This document shows positions 1-5,984 of a stretch of 6,256 bases of DNA, piece after piece. This DNA comes from Bacteroidota bacterium. GTDB lineage: Bacteria > Bacteroidota > Bacteroidia > NS11-12g > UBA9320. Under the pieces are notes generated by a model. That model ran no database searches. It was not told where the DNA came from and was given only the letters and a program-made list of their open reading frames with translations. The stretch's first letter is position 1. Each line of letters begins with the position of its first letter. Position numbers and translations under genes: made by a program. The stretch is taken from assembly GCA_003484585.1 (NCBI GenBank), contig DNBZ01000305.1, forward strand, positions 1 to 6,256, in the 5' to 3' direction.

Positions 1-1383
1 TCCTTCCAGACTTTTTGTATTTGGATAGGTTTAGGAGTGTTATTTATTTACGACCTCATAGGTAAGAAGCTTAAAATGAAGAATACAGGATTGGCTATAG
101 GAGCTACTGTGGTAAGTTTACTTGCTGCACCTGTACTTATGGGCTTTCAAAACTGGGATGATCACGATAGATCAGATAGATACTTAGGAATATCGTTTGC
201 TAAAAATTACTTGAACAGTTGCGAGCAAAATGCCATACTCTTTACTAATGGAGATAATGATACCTATCCACTTTGGTATGCTCAAAACGTAGAAGGTATA
301 AGAACAGACGTGAGAGTGATAAATTATAATTTATTACCTACGGAATGGTACAATAGTGTGCTTAGAAATAAGGTGTTTGATTCTGAAGCACTGCCATTTA
401 CCATACCGGCAGAAAAAATGGTAGAGGGTAAGCGTGATTACGTAAGGTTCTATGACCCAAAAACATTTAATCAGCAGCAGTTTTATCCTTTAGACCAAGT
501 GTTACAATACATCACGTCTGATGACAAAAGAAAGATGCAGATGACTAATGCTAATGAGATGATAAACGTTTTCCCAGTACAAAATTTCAGTATAGATGTA
601 GACAAAGATGCGGTTATTAAAACAGGATTTGTACCTACTAAAGACCACGACAAAATAGTGGACAAAATGTATTGGAACATAGCTCGTACAGGCCTAAGCA
701 AAGGAGATCTGATAGCGTTAGATATAATAGCTACTAATGCTAAAGAGGGGTGGAAAAGACCGATATACTGGACTACCACTGCGGGTTCGTCCGTATTCTT
801 AAACTTGGATAGGTACCTTAGAAATAATGGATTGACTTATCAGCTACTACCTGTAGAGGCCAATACTCGTATGCGTGGTATGGATGATATGGATATGTTG
901 TACGACAAGTTTATGAATGTATACGAATGGGGAAATATGGATAAAGGCGAGATGTTCTTAGATGAGAAAGCTCAGCTAGTTCCTCAAAACCTTCGTAATA
1001 TGTTTGTACAAATGGCAACTCACTACGCTGGCAATAATATGCTAGACTCAGCTGTAAATCTGCTGGACAGATGCTACGAAGTGATACCGGAGAGTATATT
1101 ACCAATAAACTTAAGATTAAAAGCTGCATCTGCAGATATATACTACAAAGCAGGTCAGACGGAAAAGGGTGACAAGATGCTACAAGAGGTAGGTGATGAT
1201 GCATTTGAACTAGTACGCTACTATAGCAAAAGTAGTGGTGATGACTGGAAAGGGGTAGGAAGTGAGAAGCGTGAGAATCTTACGATCCTTAGAGATATAG
1301 GGCCATTGGCAAATCAGCATAATCGCTCTGAGCTTGGTAAGAAATATACCGACTTGTATAATCAGGTGAATACGGCTTATTAA
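1..1383 (+). CDS. DUF2723 family membrane protein, C-terminal part (5' end outside window)
   Basis: The frame is open from base 1, so this is the last 460 residues of a longer protein; a GTG at 37 could be mistaken for a start but lies inside a membrane segment. Two hydrophobic stretches (about residues 5-20 and 29-49 of the visible part) precede a soluble domain. This domain has the motifs I associate with the C-terminal half of Bacteroidota DUF2723 proteins: NWDDHDRS (51-58), GDNDTYPLWY (84-93) and RPIYW (253-257). From about residue 321 the protein is predicted helical, with a TPR-like look (AxxxxxxxxxLDRCYEVIP type spacing). DUF2723 proteins are multi-pass and GT-C-like; the human member TMEM260 is an O-mannosyltransferase, so a protein glycosylation role is an inference here. 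The substrate is unknown. The gene ends with TAA just before rlmB and probably shares its transcript. Family call is firm, function is not. Confidence 0.85.
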   Translation, partial: SFQTFCIWIGLGVLFIYDLIGKKLKMKNTGLAIGATVVSLLAAPVLMGFQNWDDHDRSDRYLGISFAKNYLNSCEQNAILFTNGDNDTYPLWYAQNVEGIRTDVRVINYNLLPTEWYNSVLRNKVFDSEALPFTIPAEKMVEGKRDYVRFYDPKTFNQQQFYPLDQVLQYITSDDKRKMQMTNANEMINVFPVQNFSIDVDKDAVIKTGFVPTKDHDKIVDKMYWNIARTGLSKGDLIALDIIATNAKEGWKRPIYWTTTAGSSVFLNLDRYLRNNGLTYQLLPVEANTRMRGMDDMDMLYDKFMNVYEWGNMDKGEMFLDEKAQLVPQNLRNMFVQMATHYAGNNMLDSAVNLLDRCYEVIPESILPINLRLKAASADIYYKAGQTEKGDKMLQEVGDDAFELVRYYSKSSGDDWKGVGSEKRENLTILRDIGPLANQHNRSELGKKYTDLYNQVNTAY

Positions 1384-1386
1384 GGT

Positions 1387-2121
1387 ATGAGTAAAGACGG
1401 AGTAGTAATAGGCTTTCATGCCGTAGAAGAGCTATTAGAGAGCGGTGTGACCGTTGGTAAGGTATATGTGAATAGCCAAGCTGATAAGCAGAAAATAGGT
1501 GCTCTTAGAAACTTGGCTAGGCATAGCGATACGCCTTTTCAGATGGTGCCTATAGAAAAGCTCAACAGAATAAGTAGAGCTAGTCACCAAGGCGTAATAG
1601 CAATTAAAAGTCCAATCGATTTTGTTCCTTTAGAAGAAACCATAACGCGAATGTATGAGGAGGGCACACCTCCTAAGATTGTGGTATGCGATGGTATACA
1701 GGATATTAGAAATATAGGAGCTATCTCCAGATCGTGCTTAGCATTTGGAGTAGACCTTATGATAGTAGGGGTGAAAGCAAATGCGGAGATAGGAGAGGGT
1801 GCTATTAAATCTTCGGCAGGTGCGTTACTTACGCTACCAGTAGCTCGAGTAAGCAGCCTATCGGATACTATAAACTATCTCAAAAGCTGGGGCTTAAAAC
1901 AAATAGCTACTACTGAGAAAGCAGAAAAGGAACTTTCGGCAGATATCTTTAGCGAATTGGACGCCTGGGTACTATGGATGGGAAATGAAGATAAGGGAAT
2001 TTCCAAAGAGAGATTAGCATTAATGGATGAAACTGTAAGAATAAATATGCCGGGTAAAATTGATTCACTGAACGTATCTGTAGCTACAGGCATTGTGCTT
2101 CATCAGTTAACCTGCAAGTAA
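1387..2121 (+). CDS. rlmB: 23S rRNA 2'-O-methyltransferase, RlmB/TrmH (SpoU) family
   Basis: This 244-residue protein has the full SpoU/TrmH layout. An N-terminal substrate-binding domain begins with VIGFHAVEELLESG (7-20) and ends with SHQGVIA (66-72). A SPOUT knotted methyltransferase domain follows. Motif 1 is N109-IGAISR115 after a DGIQD stretch, with the conserved Asn and Arg present. SSAGA lies at 142-146, motif 2 is MGNEDKGIS (198-206), and motif 3 is INMPGKIDSLNVSVA (219-233). Enzymes of this type transfer a methyl group from S-adenosylmethionine to a ribose 2'-OH; E. coli RlmB acts on G2251 of the 23S rRNA P-loop. The length matches RlmB (about 240-250 residues). The ATG lies 3 bases after the upstream stop, which suggests cotranscription with the DUF2723 gene. 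The AAGG at 1382-1385 is too close to the ATG to be a useful ribosome binding site. The exact target nucleotide is inferred, since paralogues such as TrmH look similar. Confidence 0.9.
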   Translation: MSKDGVVIGFHAVEELLESGVTVGKVYVNSQADKQKIGALRNLARHSDTPFQMVPIEKLNRISRASHQGVIAIKSPIDFVPLEETITRMYEEGTPPKIVVCDGIQDIRNIGAISRSCLAFGVDLMIVGVKANAEIGEGAIKSSAGALLTLPVARVSSLSDTINYLKSWGLKQIATTEKAEKELSADIFSELDAWVLWMGNEDKGISKERLALMDETVRINMPGKIDSLNVSVATGIVLHQLTCK

Positions 2122-2138
2122 TCAGCCGCTAACGACTA

Positions 2139-2169
2139 TTTAATTGAAAATTGGTTATTTGCAATTAAA
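2139..2169. repeat. 8-bp perfect inverted repeat between rlmB and the DUF2795 gene
   Basis: TTTAATTG (2139-2146) is matched by CAATTAAA (2162-2169), with a 15-base spacer. It starts 17 bases after the rlmB stop and ends 7 bases before the putative -33 box of the next gene. It is purely AT-rich apart from one G-C pair per arm and is not followed by a clean T-run, so it is a poor terminator. It could be a weak hairpin or an operator-like site, or chance in AT-rich DNA. Confidence 0.35.
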
Positions 2170-2176
2170 AATTATT

Positions 2177-2207
2177 TTCGCACAAGTGTAAAGGCATATT
2201 ATTTTTG
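2177..2207 (+). promoter_or_regulatory. Putative Bacteroidota-type promoter for the DUF2795 gene
   Basis: TATTTTTG (2200-2207) fits the Bacteroidota -7 consensus TAnnTTTG at every fixed position. TTCG (2177-2180) matches the -33 element TTTG at 3 of 4 bases, with a spacing of exactly 19. Transcription would start near 2213, giving a leader of about 35 bases before the ATG at 2248. The leader is very AT-rich and contains a 12-base palindrome (TATAATATTATA, 2221-2232). The start is preceded by TTTTTTAACAAT, with no Shine-Dalgarno site, as is usual in this phylum. TATAAT at 2221 also resembles a sigma-70 -10 box, but that type is not the norm in Bacteroidota. Confidence 0.6.
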
Positions 2208-2247
2208 GTTGCCTTTTATGTATAATATTATATAATTTTTTAACAAT

Positions 2248-2469
2248 ATGTATTGGACTTTAGAATTAGCATCATATTTAGATGATGCACCTTGGCCGGC
2301 CACAAAAGATGAGCTAATTGACTTTGCAATTAGAACTGGGTCACCTCTAGAAGTAGTAGAAAACCTACAAGAACTAGAAGACGATGGCGAACCATTTGAA
2401 ACGATCGAAGAGATTTGGTCTGAGTATCCGTCGACAGACGACTACTTTTTTAACCAAGACGAACTATAA
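2248..2469 (+). CDS. Small acidic DUF2795 family protein
   Basis: This 73-residue protein starts MYWTLELASYLDDAPWPATK and has the DUF2795 pattern: a short helix, a W-P-A-T-K-D-E-L turn (residues 16-23), an AIRTGSPLEVVENLQEL helix (27-43) and a final IEEIW-x-x-YP segment (53-61). I recognise close relatives as widely conserved single-domain proteins in Bacteroidota; their function is not known to me. It is strikingly acidic: I count 21 Asp/Glu against 2 Lys/Arg. It has no signal peptide or membrane segment, so it is probably cytoplasmic. It has its own promoter-like sequence upstream and a strong hairpin terminator 27 bases downstream of its stop, so it looks like a monocistronic unit, although read-through from rlmB is possible. 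Codon use matches the neighbours and there is no sign of transfer. Coding status is well supported by the family match and the flanking signals. Confidence 0.85.
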   Translation: MYWTLELASYLDDAPWPATKDELIDFAIRTGSPLEVVENLQELEDDGEPFETIEEIWSEYPSTDDYFFNQDEL

Positions 2470-2490
2470 CAGATTATTCTGTACGAATTA

Positions 2491-2524
2491 AAAAATGCCT
2501 CACTAGTTTACTAGTGGGGCTTTT
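2491..2524. terminator. Bidirectional intrinsic terminator between convergent genes
   Basis: A 10-bp stem pairs 2497-2506 (GCCTCACTAG) with 2511-2520 (CTAGTGGGGC), with one T-G wobble and the loop TTTA. On the + strand the stem is followed by TTTT (2521-2524). On the - strand it is followed by A and then six T (complement of 2490-2495). It therefore fits as a terminator for the DUF2795 gene and for the minus-strand operon. On the minus strand the hairpin contains the last codons and the TAG stop (2505-2503) of the lytic transglycosylase gene. Confidence 0.85.
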
Positions 2525-3402
2525 ATTGTATATATTTTATCTACCACGGTAAGTTCATTTGACTTAAGCCACGGATTCAAGGACTTTAAGACGTGGTAGT
2601 TGGTACCTAATTGCAAGGCATACTCAGCAATATTATTTATAGAGCTATCTACCACTACATTTATAGTGGTTATAGATCCGTAGTAGTCTTCATTTTTCAG
2701 ATGAATACCATAGGAAGTTTGATTCTCAAAAATAGTCTTCAGGGCTAGTATACGAAGAACATAACGAGAAGTCTCGGTGTTCAGGTGCAGATCAAAATAG
2801 TCGCCTACCTGCTGTTTTTTAAGATCTCTTTCTACACCAGCTGGTCCTCTATTGTAGGCAGCAGCAGCTAGTGTCCAGCTGCCAAATCTAGTATGTGCCT
2901 CTTTTAGATATTGACATGCTGCTATCGTGCTTTTTTCTAGATGTAATCGCTCGTCTACCTCACCATTTACCTCTAGGTTATAGCTTTTTGCAGTACTCTG
3001 CATAAACTGCCAAACACCTTTGGCACCTGCAGAGGAAGTCACATTCAGCAAACCACTTTCTGCTACAGCCAAGTATTTAAAATCTTCTGGCACATCGTAT
3101 TCGGCCAATATGGGCTCAATAATTTCAAAGGCTCGCTTACTTCTTTTAATCATAAGCAGCGAGTTGCTTTGCCAGTATGAGTTGACTAGCAATTCTCTAT
3201 CGAGTCTTTCTTTTACCTCAAACTTATCTAGTGCTACTTGTTCGCCAGCAAAGTTTATTTGACTGGGGATAGGAACCGCTACAACCTTGCTTCCTTGAGA
3301 AATTACATCTTCTTGCTCAGCATTTTCATCTTTTTTAGCAGAGCTGAATATGAGAGTAAGAATAAGGAATGAGGCAATGGCTATTAGATAATTTCTTTTC
3401 AT
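2503..3402 (-). CDS. Periplasmic lytic transglycosylase, SLT family 1 (MltD-like)
   Basis: The 299-residue protein cleaves the MurNAc-GlcNAc bond of peptidoglycan with formation of a 1,6-anhydro ring, judging by its GH23/SLT domain. An N-terminal signal or anchor (positive KR, hydrophobic 5-20, SSA at 20-22) has no lipobox Cys, so it is not a lipoprotein. The SLT domain covers about residues 90-225. It has the catalytic Glu in AVAESG (E115), then SSAGAKGVWQFM (123-134) and AAYNRG (181-186), all in the usual order. A C-terminal tail (about 240-296; LNPWLKSNEL at 275-284) is common in Bacteroidota homologues and resembles a degenerate LysM-type peptidoglycan-binding segment, but no standard LysM is clear. 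The ATG at 3402 lies 14 bases after the stop of the upstream beta-barrel gene, in an A-rich context with a weak AAAGAA, so it is probably the last gene of the hscA operon. Its TAG stop lies inside the terminator hairpin. Confidence 0.9.
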   Translation of the reverse strand: MKRNYLIAIASFLILTLIFSSAKKDENAEQEDVISQGSKVVAVPIPSQINFAGEQVALDKFEVKERLDRELLVNSYWQSNSLLMIKRSKRAFEIIEPILAEYDVPEDFKYLAVAESGLLNVTSSAGAKGVWQFMQSTAKSYNLEVNGEVDERLHLEKSTIAACQYLKEAHTRFGSWTLAAAAYNRGPAGVERDLKKQQVGDYFDLHLNTETSRYVLRILALKTIFENQTSYGIHLKNEDYYGSITTINVVVDSSINNIAEYALQLGTNYHVLKSLNPWLKSNELTVVDKIYTIKAPLVN

Positions 3403-3416
3403 TTGATGTTCTTTTT

Positions 3417-4034
3417 TTAAAATAATACTCCTATTTCCAAGCTCAGGTTTCTAATGATTCCATTTTTGCCAGTTTGCGGATAGTATGTGTCAAAGTTGAT
3501 CCCGTTGTTCACGTCTTTCAATCCGAGTTTGCCACCCACTTGAAAACTCGCCAAAGGCCCATGTATTGTGAAATAAGTGACAAATCCAGCATCAAGAGGA
3601 TCTATATCAAGATTGTTTAGTTCGGCCTTTTTCTTTTCTCCTATATAGAGCGACGAGAGACCGAGGTAGGATAAATATGGGCCAAAGGAAATAGATTTTT
3701 TCCCTTCTTGAAAAGTGTATTGAGGCATTACTGCAACATCCACATAAAATAGTGCGATGCGAGAGTAGCCTGTGTCACCATTAGAAAAATTAGAACCACG
3801 GAAACTGCCTAGTGCTTCAGTGTGCAATGACCAATTCTTTTTAAGTTCTGGGGTTTGAAAGTATGCACCCGCAGAGTAGCCAAATTTGGGCCTTGGATTT
3901 TCGAACTCTGTACCTAATAGAGAGGAAATATTTATACTAGTTTTAATACCTAGTTTATAGGTACTGCGGTCTGCTTCCTGAGCGTGTAACTGCCCAAACA
4001 TCAAAAAACATACTAGTATTAAAGCTAATCTCAT
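3417..4034 (-). CDS. PorT-like outer membrane beta-barrel protein
   Basis: This 205-residue protein has a clear Sec signal peptide ([18 protein letters not shown], likely cut after A18). The mature part is made of alternating hydrophobic/polar strands rich in Gly, Tyr and Phe. The first strand, KLGIKTSINISSLLG (27-41), and GYSAGAYF (52-59) resemble the porT/OMP_b-brl_2 family (small barrels, often 8-stranded). The chain ends in LSLEIGVLF, a terminal strand with a C-terminal Phe as expected for a BAM-recognised beta-signal. It is therefore placed in the outer membrane; the ligand or role cannot be read from the sequence. Its ATG (4034-4032) shares one base with the TAA stop of hscA (TAATG), so translation is probably coupled to that gene. 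Fold and location are well supported; specific function is unknown. Confidence 0.8.
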   Translation of the reverse strand: MRLALILVCFLMFGQLHAQEADRSTYKLGIKTSINISSLLGTEFENPRPKFGYSAGAYFQTPELKKNWSLHTEALGSFRGSNFSNGDTGYSRIALFYVDVAVMPQYTFQEGKKSISFGPYLSYLGLSSLYIGEKKKAELNNLDIDPLDAGFVTYFTIHGPLASFQVGGKLGLKDVNNGINFDTYYPQTGKNGIIRNLSLEIGVLF

Positions 4035-4036
4035 TA
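4032..4036 (-). promoter_or_regulatory. TAATG stop/start overlap, hscA to beta-barrel gene
   Basis: On the minus strand the hscA stop TAA (4036-4034) and the next start ATG (4034-4032) share one A. The bases just before are A-rich (GTAAAAAAATAGAA) without a Shine-Dalgarno site. This arrangement typically allows terminating ribosomes to reinitiate, so it decides the start of the beta-barrel gene and shows that the two genes share a transcript. Confidence 0.75.
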
Positions 4037-5887
4037 TTCTATTTTTTTACCCTGCAGAGCTTTAGCGATGTTTTTGTCCATTGCTATTTCTGCGAATGGT
4101 CTACTGTAGTTATTTAAACTATCCATAGCACTAACGATTCCATCCTTATCTTTAGCGTCTATGGAAAGTACTATTTCGTTTTTTAGGTAATTTATTTTTT
4201 CAATGTTTTCTGCTGTAAAGAGGTCCGCATTATCTCTGATAAACTTATCTGTAGCATACACTAACTGGTCTGCTTCAGTCTTGGCCTCGGCTAAAGAACG
4301 CTTGTCCATGTCTTCTTGTGCGTGGTCTATGCTTTCTTTTAGCATTGTTTTAATCTCTAGATCGGTTAAGCCATACTGTGACTTCATATCCACTACCTGC
4401 TTAGTTCCGCTCCTTTTTTCTTCTGCACTTACTTGTAGTATTCCATCTGCATTTAGCATAAAAGTCATTTCTATTTTAGGTAAACCTGCAGGCATAGCCG
4501 GAATATTTTGTAAGATAAATTCTCCTAGTTTTCTGTTATCGGCGGAGAGTTCTCGCTCACCTTGGTACACACTTACCCTAAGATTTATCTGACCATCTAC
4601 AGATGTAGTATATTCTTTTTTTAAGGTAGTAGGCACTTTAGAATTTCGTGGAATCAATACGTCCATTAGGCCGCCCACGGTTTCTATACCTAGTGAAAGA
4701 GGTGTAACGTCTAGTAGCAGCATATCAGTTCGGTTGCCGGCTAGTATATCAGCTTCTATGGCCGCTCCCAAGGCGACTACTTCGTCTGGGTTTAGCGTAT
4801 CGTTCACCGCAGAGTGTACGAAATAGTTTTTTACTGCGTCTTTTATAGCCTTGGTCTTGGTGCTTCCTCCTACTAGTACTACTTCATCTATAGCACTTAG
4901 TTCTATTTCTGCGTCAGATATGGCCCTACTGCAACATTGCATTGTTCTGCCTATAAGTGGCTTAAGGAGCTTATTAAGTTGCTCGATAGTCAGATTTAAT
5001 GAAACTTCTTTTGTGCCTATAGTTAGCTTGTGAGAATATACTTGAAGTGTAGTTAAGCTTTTTTTAGCTTTTTCTGCGGTGACTCTTAGTAGTTGCTTAT
5101 CAGAAGTATTTAGGTTACTCAGCTTATACTCTGTGGTCCATAGATTTACAATAGCTCTGTCTATGTCATCCCCTCCTAAAAAGGTATCGCCATTCGTAGA
5201 TAGTACTTCGAAAACTCCATTATGTATCTCCAGTATAGAGATATCAAACGTCCCTCCACCTAGGTCAAATACTGCCACGGTGCGAGATTCTGTAGGGTCT
5301 AGACCAATACCATAAGCTAAGCTTGCTGCGGTAGGCTCGTTGATAATACGGAGCACATCTAGTCCTGCTAGCTTACCAGCGTCTCTTGTAGCTTGTCTCT
5401 GTGAGTCGTTAAAGTAAGCGGGAACTGTTATCACAACCTTGGACACTTCTTCCTGTAATTGAGTCTCTGCTATCGACTTGAGTTCCTTGAGTATAAGTGA
5501 AGACAATTCTATTGGAGAGTAATATTTGGTTCCGATTTTTACTTTTACTAGTTTATCTTCATCGTCTATTATCTCATAGTTTAACTGTTGCTTAGCATCC
5601 TGTATATCTGTGTAGCTTTTGCCAAGTAGTCTTTTTATGGAATAAATAGTGTTCTCAGGTTCGGCGACTAGTTTGGCTATGGCTTCTGAACCTATAATAG
5701 GTCCATTTTCGCCAAAGTATATAGCACTTGGCACTATACTCTCCTTTTCTTTGGTAATACAATAGGGAGACTTGTTTTCTCTGTTTATAGTGGCGATAAG
5801 ACTGTTGGTAGTTCCTAGGTCTATCCCTATCACTGCAATACTTTTAGATACAGTCCCTGATGTTAAATTAATGGAAATTTTCGCCAT
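4034..5887 (-). CDS. hscA: Hsp70 chaperone, HscA type (Fe-S cluster biogenesis)
   Basis: The 617-residue product is a complete Hsp70. The ATPase domain shows phosphate-1 loop [10 protein letters not shown] (20-29), KRLLGK (85-90, catalytic Lys85), [16 protein letters not shown] (155-170), [11 protein letters not shown] (183-193), phosphate-2 [11 protein letters not shown] (207-217) and adenosine motif VLVGGSTK (337-344). The interdomain linker is [10 protein letters not shown] (390-399), followed by the substrate-binding domain to about 500 and a helical lid. HscA rather than DnaK is suggested by the N-terminal extension [11 protein letters not shown], the length (E. coli HscA is 616 residues), the lack of the acidic DnaK tail, and a shortened segment between GGDD (238-241) and AEKAKKSL (271-278). 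HscA proteins help deliver Fe-S clusters from the IscU scaffold with the co-chaperone HscB, neither of which is in view. The frame is open further up to 6055, but the ATG at 5887 gives the family N-terminus and leaves the divergent promoter region free. First gene of the minus-strand operon. Confidence 0.88.
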   Translation of the reverse strand: MAKISINLTSGTVSKSIAVIGIDLGTTNSLIATINRENKSPYCITKEKESIVPSAIYFGENGPIIGSEAIAKLVAEPENTIYSIKRLLGKSYTDIQDAKQQLNYEIIDDEDKLVKVKIGTKYYSPIELSSLILKELKSIAETQLQEEVSKVVITVPAYFNDSQRQATRDAGKLAGLDVLRIINEPTAASLAYGIGLDPTESRTVAVFDLGGGTFDISILEIHNGVFEVLSTNGDTFLGGDDIDRAIVNLWTTEYKLSNLNTSDKQLLRVTAEKAKKSLTTLQVYSHKLTIGTKEVSLNLTIEQLNKLLKPLIGRTMQCCSRAISDAEIELSAIDEVVLVGGSTKTKAIKDAVKNYFVHSAVNDTLNPDEVVALGAAIEADILAGNRTDMLLLDVTPLSLGIETVGGLMDVLIPRNSKVPTTLKKEYTTSVDGQINLRVSVYQGERELSADNRKLGEFILQNIPAMPAGLPKIEMTFMLNADGILQVSAEEKRSGTKQVVDMKSQYGLTDLEIKTMLKESIDHAQEDMDKRSLAEAKTEADQLVYATDKFIRDNADLFTAENIEKINYLKNEIVLSIDAKDKDGIVSAMDSLNNYSRPFAEIAMDKNIAKALQGKKIE

Positions 5888-5909
5888 GGTGCGAAGGTAT
5901 CTATTAAAT

Positions 5910-5943
5910 ATTGAGTGAATTAAGAAATGGAAACATAAATTTG
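5910..5943 (+). promoter_or_regulatory. Putative Bacteroidota-type promoter for the DCC-family gene
   Basis: TAAATTTG (5936-5943) is a full match to TAnnTTTG, and ATTG (5910-5913) is a 3-of-4 match to the -33 element with a spacing of 22, at the long end of the accepted range. Transcription would start near 5950, leaving a leader of about 35 bases before the ATG at 5985. Its -7 box overlaps the proposed minus-strand box by two bases. Confidence 0.5.
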
Positions 5944-5957
5944 CTTGGAAACACAAT
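5930..5957 (-). promoter_or_regulatory. Possible promoter for the hscA operon
   Basis: Read on the minus strand, TATGTTTC (5937-5930) matches TAnnTTTG except for the last base, and ATTG (5957-5954) lies 16 bases upstream, slightly short of the usual spacing. Transcription would begin around 5924, about 37 bases before the hscA ATG at 5887. No better candidate is seen in the 97-base divergent region, but the match is imperfect. Confidence 0.35.
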
Positions 5958-5984
5958 CTATTAATCCTTGTTTTGTCTATACGA

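Noticed and set aside
37..39. GTG as a start codon for the DUF2723 gene
   Set aside because: The frame is open back to base 1 and the preceding 12 residues belong to a hydrophobic membrane segment, so the real start is outside the window.
483..1419. Minus-strand open frames opposite the DUF2723 gene (483-779, 911-1204, 1210-1419)
   Set aside because: They lie antisense to a well-supported coding region, show no family resemblance, and have no start context or promoter of their own.
1875..2093. Minus-strand open frame opposite rlmB
   Set aside because: It is antisense to the conserved SpoU motifs and its composition mirrors the sense codons.
2221..2226. TATAAT as a sigma-70-type -10 box before the DUF2795 gene
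   Set aside because: The better-spaced TTCG / TATTTTTG pair fits the phylum's own promoter type, and TATAAT lies in a region where such strings arise easily by chance.
2501..2516. Frequent ACTAGT/CTAG sequences (for example around 2503-2516 and at several places in hscA)
   Set aside because: CTAG is roughly as common as base composition predicts and most copies fall in ordinary codons (CTA, GTA, AGT), so there is no sign of a special repeat or recognition-site family.
3020..5315. Plus-strand open frames opposite the transglycosylase and hscA (3020-3262, 4203-4592, 4851-5033, 5079-5315)
   Set aside because: All are antisense to conserved motifs, are Ser/Leu-rich as expected from complementing AT-rich coding DNA, and match no family I know.
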